The translations under genes and the position numbers were made by a program. A model generated the notes under the pieces. The model had not been told where the DNA came from, searched no databases, and saw nothing but the letters and a program-made list of their open reading frames with translations. Positions 8,514-16,644 of a stretch of 64,000 nt of DNA are shown one piece after another. Position 1 is the first letter of the stretch. Every line of letters starts with the position of its first letter. This DNA comes from RGIG7213 sp045545665 (GTDB taxonomy: Bacteria > Bacillota > Clostridia > Oscillospirales > CAG-272), in the NCBI GenBank assembly GCA_045545665.1, contig JAZQBL010000046.1:62001-126000 (forward strand). The letters run 5' to 3'.

Positions 8514-8711
8514 TCAGTCCTTGGGAATGAGTGACTTAACAGTCTTCGTGAAGCAATCGCTGAGGTATCCTCTCTGTCTGAGGTCTCTCTTACGCTTCGT
8601 GCTCTTCTTGCCGAGCTTGTGACGGCGGTTTGTGTGATTGATCTTTACCTTGCCTGTTCCTGTGAGACTGAATCTTTTGGATGAGGCTTTATGTGACTTG
8701 ATTTTTCCCAT
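8514..8711 (-). CDS. rpmI: 50S ribosomal protein L35
   Basis: Small basic large-subunit protein of 65 aa (MGKIKSHKASSKRFSLTGTGKVK). It lies between infC (37 bp) and rplT (27 bp), the invariant bacterial gene order. Confidence 0.97.
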   Translation of the reverse strand: MGKIKSHKASSKRFSLTGTGKVKINHTNRRHKLGKKSTKRKRDLRQRGYLSDCFTKTVKSLIPKD

Positions 8712-8748
8712 GATTTTTTCCTTTCCTGTATACAGATTCTTTGTTTAC

Positions 8749-9291
8749 TTATGCTTTTTCAGCCTTTGCTTTCGCATCGGGCTTTATGGGAGAAAGCATC
8801 ATTGTTATGTTTCTGCCTTCTGCCACCGGGGGTTTATCTGCCGCGCCGTATTCTGCGCACGCATCTGCAAAGCGTTTGAGAATGTCGTAACCCATACTCT
8901 GGTGAGTTATCTGTCTTCCCCTGAATCTAACAACGACCTTGACCTTATCCATTCCCTTGAGGAAACGGTGGGCGTGTTTTACCTTAGTCATAAAATCGTG
9001 CGTATCAATAGTAAGGGAAAGCTGGATTTCCTTGACTTCGGCATTTTGCTGTTTTTTCTTTGCTTCTTTTTCCTTTTTGTCGCGGTCGAAGCGGTACTTT
9101 CCGTAATCAATGACCTTACATACGGGCGGGTTTGCCGTAGGAGCGATGAGGACGAGATCGAGCCCTCTGTCGTATGCGATGTCACGTGCTTCGTCTGCGC
9201 TCATTATTCCGAAGACTTCGCCGTCGTCGCCGACAACTCTTACCTGTGCCAATTTGATGTCATCATTGATCAAAAGATCCTTAGTGCTTAT
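8749..9291 (-). CDS. infC: Translation initiation factor IF-3, non-ATG start
   Basis: Binds the 30S subunit and checks start-codon pairing. The N-domain begins STKDLLINDDIKLAQVRVV and the C-domain contains DVVVRFRGR-like and HDFMTKVKHAHRFL blocks. No ATG fits: the open frame back to 9375 would overlap the leader. The best start is the ATA codon at 9289-9291, 9 bases after GGAGG, giving 180 aa that aligns with family N-termini. The TTG at 9295-9297 is the alternative but is only 3 bases from GGAGG. infC is the classic gene with a rare start codon (AUU in E. coli and B. subtilis), so ATA is plausible. Confidence 0.93.
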   Translation of the reverse strand: MSTKDLLINDDIKLAQVRVVGDDGEVFGIMSADEARDIAYDRGLDLVLIAPTANPPVCKVIDYGKYRFDRDKKEKEAKKKQQNAEVKEIQLSLTIDTHDFMTKVKHAHRFLKGMDKVKVVVRFRGRQITHQSMGYDILKRFADACAEYGAADKPPVAEGRNITMMLSPIKPDAKAKAEKA

Positions 9292-9297
9292 TGCCAA

Positions 9298-9447
9298 ACA
9301 CCTCCAAAATAAATTAAAAAAATGCGGTGAAACACTTTTCCCGCATACCAAAACCACGGCACAGATCTGCCGCAATAAGTATTAACCCACTGCCCGAGGC
9401 GGTAAAGGTGAGAACGGAAAAATCGTTTCTGCTTTTTTGTACAAGAT
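9298..9447 (-). promoter_or_regulatory. infC leader with attenuator, probable L20 leader
   Basis: The 150-nt leader between promoter and infC ends in a terminator-like hairpin, ATGCGG..CCGCAT with a T-run (rc of 9316-9346), placed just before the ribosome site. Such transcription attenuation by L20 is known for this operon in B. subtilis. The upstream part contains further pairable segments (for example around 9395-9430), but I cannot assign the exact L20-binding fold by eye. Confidence 0.65.
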
Positions 9448-9476
9448 ATAATATCACATTCAAATCGTTTTGTCAA
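9448..9476 (-). promoter_or_regulatory. infC operon promoter
   Basis: -35 TTGACA (rc of 9471-9476), 17-bp spacer, -10 TATTAT (rc of 9448-9453) on the minus strand. Confidence 0.82.
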
Positions 9477-9508
9477 GTGTTTTTGATAACTTTTTTCATT
9501 TTTCAAAA

Positions 9509-9556
9509 CACCGCTGTGCGGTGTGCGCCCTATGTCCGCCGGGGGTGCACGGGCGC
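9509..9556. repeat. Intergenic hairpins between MFS gene and infC promoter
   Basis: CACCG-ctgtg-CGGTG (9509-9523), then GCGCCC (9525-9530) that can pair with GGGCGC (9551-9556). There is no T-run next to them. The first resembles the TCACCGC..GCGGTGA hairpin at 10874-10890, so both ends of the MFS gene carry related elements. Confidence 0.5.
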
Positions 9557-9598
9557 TTATTTTCGTCCGATACCCGTGATAACACGGTGATTCATCAA

Positions 9599-10816
9599 CT
9601 ATTTCTTCCTTATATAATTAACAAGGCAGACAGTCATTAAAACGGGAAAAACGATTATTACAAAAAGTCCGCATTTTAAAGCGAGTTGTTCGGGGGAAAT
9701 ACCGTCGAAGACGGCAATATCTTCAAGTAAAGATGCGTTTTTTTCGGCAAAGTCGGAAACGAGTCCCGTTATCCAAGGTCCTGCCGAACAGCCTATATCG
9801 CCCATAACGGAAAGAATGGCAAACATTGCCGCGCCTCCGTGGGGAAAATCCTCCTCCGCCTTTGCGACCGTTCCCGGCCACATAAGTGCAACAGAGACTC
9901 CGCACAGCGCACAGCCGATTACAGAAACTATCGGGTTATTTATAAGCGTTATCATAAGGTACGACACTACGCAAAGAAGCGAGGAAAGCGCAAGCGTTTT
10001 TCCTATATCGAATTTCTCACCGAATATTCCGTACAGCATACGGCAAAGCGCCATACAAAGCGCAAAACCGCAAAGTCCAATAAGATCTCCCGCCATTTTC
10101 GGCATTTCAAGACCTATTTCCGCAAAATAGGACGCCCACTGTGCGACCGCTTGCTCCGATGCGCCCGAGCAGACCATCACGAGCATAAGTGTTAAAAAGC
10201 CTTTTGTTTTAAGTAATTTTTTTATCGGTGTACGTGTTTTGCCCTTTTCGAATTCGGGAAGAGGAACGAGCAAAAACAAGACCGCACCGACAAGCGGAAC
10301 GACTGCCCACATTATCGGCAAAACGTGCCAATTTGTGAAAAAGTAAAGGTATACCGTTGACAAAATGCAAACGAGCACGTGTCCCCAGCAATAAAACGAG
10401 TGAAGCAGAGGTATTTCGACCTTCGTATTTGCCCCCGGCAGATACGTAACTATCGGATTTAAAAGCACCTCGATAAGTCCTGCGCCGACGGAATACATTA
10501 CAACGCTTGCAACGAGTCCCGCATACGGCGGCATAGCGGTCGGAAGTGTTGCCATACAGACGAGCCCCGCAAGGCACAAAACGTGTGCTGTGACCGTTTG
10601 CAGACGCAACGGTATTTTTTCGGAAAATTTTACAGACAACAGATCCGTACATATCTGAACGGCAAAATTTATTAAAATGAGTCTTCCGAGCTCCTCGTAG
10701 GAAAGTCCGAAGCTGTTTTTGAACGACACGAACAAAAGCGGTGCCAGATTGATTATGACCGCTTGCGTGAAAAATCCGACGTAGCAAGCGATCCGTGTAC
10801 ATTTAAACGAGCGCAT
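9599..10816 (-). CDS. MFS transporter
   Basis: Integral membrane transporter of 405 aa with about 12 hydrophobic segments and no signal peptide. The general shape, including the central loop PLPEFEKGKTRTPIKKLLK near residues 190-210 between two six-helix halves, fits the major facilitator superfamily, FHS-like sugar or drug/H+ branches. The substrate cannot be read from sequence. The gene stands alone, flanked by hairpin repeats on both sides, and faces the same way as the carbohydrate unit upstream at 11-18 kb, so a link to that pathway is possible but not shown. Confidence 0.8.
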   Translation of the reverse strand: MRSFKCTRIACYVGFFTQAVIINLAPLLFVSFKNSFGLSYEELGRLILINFAVQICTDLLSVKFSEKIPLRLQTVTAHVLCLAGLVCMATLPTAMPPYAGLVASVVMYSVGAGLIEVLLNPIVTYLPGANTKVEIPLLHSFYCWGHVLVCILSTVYLYFFTNWHVLPIMWAVVPLVGAVLFLLVPLPEFEKGKTRTPIKKLLKTKGFLTLMLVMVCSGASEQAVAQWASYFAEIGLEMPKMAGDLIGLCGFALCMALCRMLYGIFGEKFDIGKTLALSSLLCVVSYLMITLINNPIVSVIGCALCGVSVALMWPGTVAKAEEDFPHGGAAMFAILSVMGDIGCSAGPWITGLVSDFAEKNASLLEDIAVFDGISPEQLALKCGLFVIIVFPVLMTVCLVNYIRKK

Positions 10817-10873
10817 ATTATTTGTTTTACCTATGTAAATTATAGTTTAGTCGTTAACTATCCCATTTGTTTA

Positions 10874-10943
10874 TCACCGCGGTGCGGTGATGTGTCCCTC
10901 CGCCCAGTTGCTTTGCAACTTGGGGGGGTGGGCGGGGGACACA
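10874..10943. repeat. Nested inverted repeats upstream of the MFS gene
   Basis: TCACCGC-ggt-GCGGTGA (10874-10890) is followed by a larger structure. TGTGTCCC at 10891-10898 pairs with GGGACACA ending at 10943, with CCGCCCA/TGGGCGG inside and an AGTTGC..GCAACT hairpin at the centre. It lies just upstream of the MFS gene (-) promoter region. Confidence 0.6.
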
Positions 10944-10973
10944 AGTTGCAAATAAAAATTCAGCACAAATTTA

Positions 10974-10997
10974 AAGGGATCGCAGGGCGACCCCAAT
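10974..10997 (-). terminator. Terminator after the PAP2 gene
   Basis: GGGGTCGC-cct-GCGATCCC on the minus strand followed by TTTAAATTT, starting 3-5 bp past the PAP2 stop. It would end the six-gene unit starting at 18194. Confidence 0.65.
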
Positions 10998-10999
10998 TT

Positions 11000-11836
11000 T
11001 TATGTTTTTTCTTTATAGAAGAGTTTATGGCAGACGATAACTATCGTCATTGTGATCACCGCACCTGCACACGTATCCGAAAGGAAGTGTGCGCCGCACA
11101 CCATTCTCGAAAGCATAACGAGTGCAATCCAGGCAATTGCCGAAAACCTTGTTATGTTTGCTTTGCGCTTATCCTTGAGCGCATCAAAGACGAAGGAAAG
11201 CGTATACATAATTACCGCATTTGACGTATGTCCCGATGGGAAAGATTTATGTGCATCATCTGCGGCACGTCCGATGGGGATATACCATTTTACAAATTCA
11301 GAAGCATCTGAAAGAGTTCTGAATCTCGGTCTGCCCCACATCGATTTGATCGACGAAATTATGACGAGTGTTGCAAGTCCGACAGCGACGACTGTGACGA
11401 GTGCGGGCTTTATCTTTTTGAGTGTTTCGTCCTTTATTCTTCGGGCGATCATCACAAAAAGCGCCGTTACGATAAGTGCGCCGAGCGCTGACAAAACTTT
11501 TGTAAGCGTCATTTCGTACACTTCGACGCTGTAATATTCGACCGTTCTCGTAATTGTTGAGTACGTTGCTATGACGCCGCCTATAACGCAGAGTGATGAC
11601 AGATAAATATGTCCTTTCACCTTTTGCTTTGCAACGTAGACTGCAAGGGCGGCAAACGAAAATGCAACGAAAAGAAGTGACGGCGGTTCTGCCCATATTT
11701 CAAGGAAGAGCGCCCAGGAATCATTCATTTTCGTCAACGACGAGGATATTTCGTAATCATAAAACGCACCCACTGCAAGTCCTGCAAAAAGCAGGACGTA
11801 CAGTATAACGGGTACAAAATATTTTTTGATCTTCAT
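11000..11836 (-). CDS. PAP2-family membrane phosphatase
   Basis: Membrane phosphatase of 278 aa with six predicted helices. The three catalytic motifs are present: K-x6-RP (KSMWGRPRF), PSGH (FPSGHTSN) and SR-x5-H-x3-D (SRMVCGAHFLSD). Members remove phosphate from lipid phosphates such as undecaprenyl pyrophosphate or phosphatidic acid. The ATG at 11836 is chosen because it starts 1 bp after the ROK-kinase stop; the longer frame to 11893 only overlaps that gene. It is the last gene of the unit and may have joined by position rather than pathway. Confidence 0.9.
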   Translation of the reverse strand: MKIKKYFVPVILYVLLFAGLAVGAFYDYEISSSLTKMNDSWALFLEIWAEPPSLLFVAFSFAALAVYVAKQKVKGHIYLSSLCVIGGVIATYSTITRTVEYYSVEVYEMTLTKVLSALGALIVTALFVMIARRIKDETLKKIKPALVTVVAVGLATLVIISSIKSMWGRPRFRTLSDASEFVKWYIPIGRAADDAHKSFPSGHTSNAVIMYTLSFVFDALKDKRKANITRFSAIAWIALVMLSRMVCGAHFLSDTCAGAVITMTIVIVCHKLFYKEKT

Positions 11837-11837
11837 A

Positions 11838-12788
11838 TTATTTGCCGAGGTTAGCGGCACCGATGATACCTGCATCGTTACCGAGTTTTGCAATGCGAAC
11901 GACGGTCTGTCTTTCCTTTTCGATGTTCTTTGTAAAGACTTCGTTGTTTATCTTTTCAAGCAAAGGAATAAGAAGTCCGTCGCCTTCGTTTGAAACGCCG
12001 CCGCCGATACAAAGTATCTCGGGTTGGAAAAGATTTATTACGTTCGTTATTCCGCACGCAAGGTATGAGATATATTTATCGACTACTCTTTGCGCCGCTT
12101 CATCGCCCTGTCTTTGAGCGATAAACGCCGTTCTTCCGCTCACCTTGCCCATCTCCTCGGTGACCTTGACCATAAGAGACGAGGGTGTTTTTTCCATTTC
12201 CTCTTTCGTCATTCTTATAAGCGCCGTGGCGGAGCTGTATGCTTCCCAGCAGCCGAGTCTTCCGCAGTTACAAGGCACGCCGCCGTGTTCGATGACCATA
12301 TGGCCAAGCTCTCCGCCTGCGTAGTTGAAGCCCGAATAGACTTTTCCGTTTATGACGATACCGCCGCCGACACCTGTGCCGAGGGTTATCATAACGGAAT
12401 TTTTCGCTCCCTTTGCCGCACCTGCAACAGCCTCGCCGAGAGCGGCGGCGTTTGCATCGTTTTCGATATATATCTTAACGTCAAGGAGTTTTGAAAGCTT
12501 TTCCGTTATGGGGTACTTCTCCATAAGCAGATTGCACGCTCTGTCTATCACGCCCGTGTCACAGTTTATGGCGCCGGGTGTTGCAAGACCTGCATACGCA
12601 ATATCATCAAGTGTAATACCGTACGATGCGGCAAGATCCTTTACAAGACGTGCGATATCTTCCGCTACGGCGTCGTTCCCTCTTTCGGGAAGTGTGGGAA
12701 CGGACATTTTTTTAACGATCGTATTGTTTTCATCAACAAGGCCTGCGGCTATATTCGTGCCGCCGAGATCAATGCCAATATAATACAT
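11838..12788 (-). CDS. ROK-family sugar kinase, probable glucokinase
   Basis: ATP-dependent sugar kinase of 316 aa. The N-terminal phosphate loop reads GIDLGGTNIAAGLV. The ROK zinc motif CNCGRLGCWEAY, preceded by the HGG zinc/active-site His, and the catalytic END (IENDANAAALG) are visible. The family includes glucokinases, fructokinases and N-acetylmannosamine kinases; the length and GTGVGGGIVINGKVYSG motif favour a glucokinase-like enzyme. It lies 15 bp after the isomerase-like gene in the same unit, with an AGAGAGG ribosome site. Confidence 0.88.
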   Translation of the reverse strand: MYYIGIDLGGTNIAAGLVDENNTIVKKMSVPTLPERGNDAVAEDIARLVKDLAASYGITLDDIAYAGLATPGAINCDTGVIDRACNLLMEKYPITEKLSKLLDVKIYIENDANAAALGEAVAGAAKGAKNSVMITLGTGVGGGIVINGKVYSGFNYAGGELGHMVIEHGGVPCNCGRLGCWEAYSSATALIRMTKEEMEKTPSSLMVKVTEEMGKVSGRTAFIAQRQGDEAAQRVVDKYISYLACGITNVINLFQPEILCIGGGVSNEGDGLLIPLLEKINNEVFTKNIEKERQTVVRIAKLGNDAGIIGAANLGK

Positions 12789-12803
12789 TAAGAAAACCTC
12801 TCT

Positions 12804-14186
12804 TTATTTAATTACGGAAACTTCCCAGCCCATCGTTTCACCGAAAGCCTTCAACACCTTAACGTCGCCGCCGTATACGAGAGCGCCGTGGTGTATACCG
12901 CCGAGCTTACTGAACTCAGGCAAAAATTCCGTCAAGGGCTTGCACACCTTCATCCAACCGCTTACGTCATCTCTGAAGGACGTTTCGTAAGGAACTTCAA
13001 GTGCTTCAACTTCCGTAAGTATAAATCTGTATTTACCGCCGCCTATGGGACAAAGTGATACGTATACGGCATCACCCGGCTTAAATACGGACATCATTGA
13101 TATGGGATCGCCTGCGTTTTTACCGTAGGGGAATCTGCAAACTCTGCAGTCGGGCTTTGAAGAAACGCTCTTTACGTTATATTCGCCCATATGTGAAAGG
13201 TATACTGTGTTATCTCTCCAGTTTGCACAGAACATTTCGGCAAACGTCGTATCTTCGTACTGTGAAAGGAGTGCGCCGACGAGAGCCGCCGTCATAACGT
13301 CGCCTTCACCTGCGTAACCGATACCCTCGCCCATTTCCTTACAAGCTTCTGCGAAGGGCATATAGTCGAACTGTGTATCTCCGTCAACGCCCATAAAGTT
13401 CATCGTGAATGCTGTAAGACCGTTTTCCTTGATCCACTTTCTTATACCGAGTCCTGTACGGCAGGAGCCCTTGTACTGCTCGTACGTTACGCTGTTCATT
13501 GCGTATCTTTCGCAGTCAAGTGCGTATTCTGCCTTTATTTCTTCCTCGTCTACTGCGGGCAATTCGCCGTCAACGAAGTTCTTTACCTTCATTCCTATCG
13601 TCTTTTCAAGCTCGTCTGCGGGGATAGCAAAGTCGCCCATTCCTTCAAAAGGACCGCCGAGGTGTCCGACCTTTGCGTTTTTCATAGCCTTTGCCATTTT
13701 TGCGCCCTTTACAGCCGCAGCAACGTCGTCGATAACCGTGGAATTTTCATAGTGGCCTGCGAATATCTGGAAATCCTTTCCGTTGCGGATAAGGAGGTTG
13801 CACATATCCTGTACGCCGTGTATACCGTGGTTCGTGTTTATTTTTGCACTTGACACGTTGTGATCGAAAACGTAGTCGGGTGTCGTATCGAGTACGATTA
13901 TGGGGAGCTTTGTGTTTTTAAGAACGTCTGCCGCTTCAAGAGAAGGCGAGTATGCAAGGTGAAGCGTTACGAGTGCATCGACGTCAGCATCCTCAAACGA
14001 TGCTATTGCTTTTTCGAACTGCTCTTTTACGCAGCATGTTTCGCTTTCAACGACTTCAAGACCTCTGAAGCGAAGCTCCATACAGATCTGCTGATAAAAT
14101 CCTTCGAGGTGTACTCTTCTTTTGGGCGCTGTCTGGTCGTAAAGCGCGATATAAAGGGGCAGAAGCCCGATCTTGGGTTTATTCAT
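12804..14186 (-). CDS. L-fucose/L-arabinose isomerase-family protein
   Basis: 460-aa protein whose N-terminal half matches the ketol isomerase fold: LPLYIALYDQ at the start, the VTLHLAYSPS stretch, then the GHLGGPFEGMGDF metal-site region. Family members interconvert aldoses and ketoses using Mn2+. Many relatives in gut Clostridia are annotated only as 'L-fucose/L-arabinose isomerase family' with no tested substrate. Its ATGA start overlaps the amidohydrolase stop by 4 bp, so translation is coupled and the two probably act in one pathway. Confidence 0.82.
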   Translation of the reverse strand: MNKPKIGLLPLYIALYDQTAPKRRVHLEGFYQQICMELRFRGLEVVESETCCVKEQFEKAIASFEDADVDALVTLHLAYSPSLEAADVLKNTKLPIIVLDTTPDYVFDHNVSSAKINTNHGIHGVQDMCNLLIRNGKDFQIFAGHYENSTVIDDVAAAVKGAKMAKAMKNAKVGHLGGPFEGMGDFAIPADELEKTIGMKVKNFVDGELPAVDEEEIKAEYALDCERYAMNSVTYEQYKGSCRTGLGIRKWIKENGLTAFTMNFMGVDGDTQFDYMPFAEACKEMGEGIGYAGEGDVMTAALVGALLSQYEDTTFAEMFCANWRDNTVYLSHMGEYNVKSVSSKPDCRVCRFPYGKNAGDPISMMSVFKPGDAVYVSLCPIGGGKYRFILTEVEALEVPYETSFRDDVSGWMKVCKPLTEFLPEFSKLGGIHHGALVYGGDVKVLKAFGETMGWEVSVIK

Positions 14187-15196
14187 TGTAGTATCCTTTC
14201 TGCATTATTGTAAAATACGTCCTCGGCAAGCTTTTTTCCGCCTGCTTCATACGTTGTATCAAGTATGTTTTTAAGCTGTTCGTAGAGGAAAAACGTATAT
14301 TTTGCCTCTTTTTCAGCTCCTTCTATATGCTTATTGAAGGGAAAATCCTCCCTGGGCATATTGGTGTAGGTCGTTTCGGTCCAGCGTCTTTTGCCGTGCC
14401 AGAGGAACACGGGAAGATCCGTTCCGTACATTATCTTATCCTGCGGATATTTTTCAAGCACGTATTCAAGCACGGCAGGGTTCAACACCGCCGCTATATC
14501 GTAGCTGAAATGATATCTGTCGTCCCCGAGCTTTTCTGTAGCACTTTTTATATGATCCGTTGCGTAGCATCTGCCCGCATGTGCTATTATGAGCTTGATA
14601 TCGGGATATTTATCCTTTACCGCTCTGAGCTCTTTTATGTTATTATCGTCGGGGAATCTGCCTGCTCTGGGCAAATGCAGGACCATTGCCTTTTTATATT
14701 TATTGAACACGGCAAGCTGTTCGGGCTTTATGAAATCGAAAAGACCTATTTCAGAGCCTTTGACGCCCGAAACGAAATCGGGGTAAGGCTTACAGCCGTC
14801 AAAATTGCCTTCTGTCAGCACTTTTTCGACGTATTCGTGATCCCAGGCGGGATCCACCATCATCATAGCATATCTTGCCTTACCTTCTTTTTTAAGGTTT
14901 GCAAGATATGCGTTATTTGCATCGACGTCAACGCCTCTTGTAACGCAAGGAAGCACGTTTGCCTCGACTGACGAATCGGGGTAAAGAACATCTCTGTAAT
15001 ATGCGTAATCTTCAAAGCGCATGACCGAGCCGCACTGCACCGCCCAGTCGTTCGGGTCGGGTGTGCAGTTTTTACGCATTTCCTCAGTTGAAATATGCAT
15101 ATGCATATCTATTATCTTTTCGGGAATGCGGGGTTTTATAAATTCATTGTAAAAAGCGGTATCAATATCCGTCTTTTTGAAATAATCGACTACCAT
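14183..15196 (-). CDS. Amidohydrolase-2 family metal hydrolase
   Basis: TIM-barrel hydrolase of 337 aa. Metal ligands are visible in DMHMH (strand 1), IIAHAG (strand 6 His region) and YGTDLP (the C-terminal Asp). The family covers decarboxylases and lactonases (for example LigI-type), so sugar-lactone hydrolysis or decarboxylation would suit the context. It overlaps the FGGY kinase stop by 7 bp and the next gene start by 4 bp. The precise reaction is unknown. Confidence 0.8.
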   Translation of the reverse strand: MVVDYFKKTDIDTAFYNEFIKPRIPEKIIDMHMHISTEEMRKNCTPDPNDWAVQCGSVMRFEDYAYYRDVLYPDSSVEANVLPCVTRGVDVDANNAYLANLKKEGKARYAMMMVDPAWDHEYVEKVLTEGNFDGCKPYPDFVSGVKGSEIGLFDFIKPEQLAVFNKYKKAMVLHLPRAGRFPDDNNIKELRAVKDKYPDIKLIIAHAGRCYATDHIKSATEKLGDDRYHFSYDIAAVLNPAVLEYVLEKYPQDKIMYGTDLPVFLWHGKRRWTETTYTNMPREDFPFNKHIEGAEKEAKYTFFLYEQLKNILDTTYEAGGKKLAEDVFYNNAERILQ

Positions 15197-16644
15197 GTGT
15201 GTACGACTTCCTGTACTGCATCGCGGAGTGCTTTATATTTATTATATTTTTCATTATAATAAGCGTACATCTTCTCGTCGGGAAGGTCCATAGCCGTACC
15301 CTCGATAAGCGATATATAACCGTCGGTCATACCGCATCCGACAGATGCTATTGCCGCCGCACCGACAGCGCACGCCTCTGCGTTTTCCATTCTCGTTATC
15401 TTACAGCCCGTAACGTATCCGACGATGGAGCACCACAGGTCGCTTCTTGAAGCTCCTCCCATTATTTTAAGCGAGCTTATGTCAACGCCCTGCTCTGCAT
15501 ATTTTTCAAGGCTTGCACGCACGTCAAACGCAACGCCCTCCATAAGTGCTCTGGCGATATCGTATTTATCGTTTCCGAGTCGGAGTCCGTGGATACAGCC
15601 CGACATTGCGCTGTCCTTAAGAGGAAATCCTGCGCCCGAAAAATGGGGGAAGAAGAGGATATCTTTTGATGATCCGACTCTCTTTTCAGCTTCGATATCG
15701 AGCGTTTTGTAATCGCTTGAAAACGTATCTCTTACCCACTTCATAGCGTTACCGACGCCCGAAAGTGATGCAATATTGCCGTAAAGTCCTTTCTTGGGGT
15801 GTATACCGGGGCAGGTATGGCTCTTTGAGTACGTGAGCTTATCGCCTATACCGAGAAGCACCCATGCAGTACCCGTTGAAAGCATCATATCGCCTACGTT
15901 CAAGGCACCGCATCCGATGGATGCACAGTACTGGTCGTGTGCGCCGTTATACACTTTTACACTTTCCGGGATACCGAGAAGCTTTGACGCTTCCTTTGTC
16001 AGCGTTCCGATATATGCGCCCGAGGGCATAACGGCAGGGAGTCTGTCCTCACCTATACCGACTATTTCAAGTATTTCTTCATCCCACTTGCCCGTGTTTA
16101 TATTAAAGATCTCTCTTATTGAAGCATTCGTGGGATCGACTACGTTTTTGCCCGTGAGCTTGAAGTTCACGTATTCAACTGTCGAAACGAAGCTGTACGT
16201 TTTTTCAAACACTTCGGGCTCGTGCTTCTTCACCCACATGATCTTTGCGGCGTCGCTTCCCGGGTCTGTCGTCCAGCCGCAACGGGAATATATGCCGTCT
16301 TCGCCGAGCTTTTCGTCAAGTATCTTACATTCCTCTGTTGCTCTCATATCCATCCACGTGATGGCGGGGCGCAAGGAGTTGAAATCTTTATCCACGAAAG
16401 CCGTCGTCGCACCCTGTGTGGAGAGTGAAAGTGCGGCTATCTGCGTTTTATCGATATCCTTCGTGCTTTCGTTTACCGTATAAACTACGGCATCCCACCA
16501 GGCTTCGGCAGACTGCTCTGCGATGCCGCCGGGGGCTGACGTTATCGGATATTCACGGTATGCAAGACCGTGTATTTTTTTATCTTCACCGAGAACGACG
16601 GTTTTAGTTCCCGTCGTTCCTACATCTATACCTAATACGTACAT
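15190..16644 (-). CDS. FGGY-family carbohydrate kinase (xylulokinase-like)
   Basis: 484-aa sugar kinase with the actin-like fold. The N-terminal ATP loop reads GIDVGTTGTKTVV, followed by the AEQSAEAWW and SLSTQGAT blocks. The catalytic Asp lies in YNGAHDQYCASIG. The C-terminal signature MGGASRSDLWCSIVGYVTG is typical of xylulokinase and related ketose kinases. It begins with TAATG overlap on the aminotransferase gene. Together with the isomerase-like gene it suggests isomerisation and phosphorylation of a sugar or polyol. Confidence 0.88.
   Translation of the reverse strand: MYVLGIDVGTTGTKTVVLGEDKKIHGLAYREYPITSAPGGIAEQSAEAWWDAVVYTVNESTKDIDKTQIAALSLSTQGATTAFVDKDFNSLRPAITWMDMRATEECKILDEKLGEDGIYSRCGWTTDPGSDAAKIMWVKKHEPEVFEKTYSFVSTVEYVNFKLTGKNVVDPTNASIREIFNINTGKWDEEILEIVGIGEDRLPAVMPSGAYIGTLTKEASKLLGIPESVKVYNGAHDQYCASIGCGALNVGDMMLSTGTAWVLLGIGDKLTYSKSHTCPGIHPKKGLYGNIASLSGVGNAMKWVRDTFSSDYKTLDIEAEKRVGSSKDILFFPHFSGAGFPLKDSAMSGCIHGLRLGNDKYDIARALMEGVAFDVRASLEKYAEQGVDISSLKIMGGASRSDLWCSIVGYVTGCKITRMENAEACAVGAAAIASVGCGMTDGYISLIEGTAMDLPDEKMYAYYNEKYNKYKALRDAVQEVVHTW

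Noticed and set aside
14327..14971. 214-codon plus-strand frame opposite the amidohydrolase
   Set aside because: Antisense shadow; codon pattern follows the minus-strand gene.
15794..16483. 229-codon plus-strand frame opposite the FGGY kinase
   Set aside because: Ser/Pro-rich antisense shadow of a gene with full kinase motifs.
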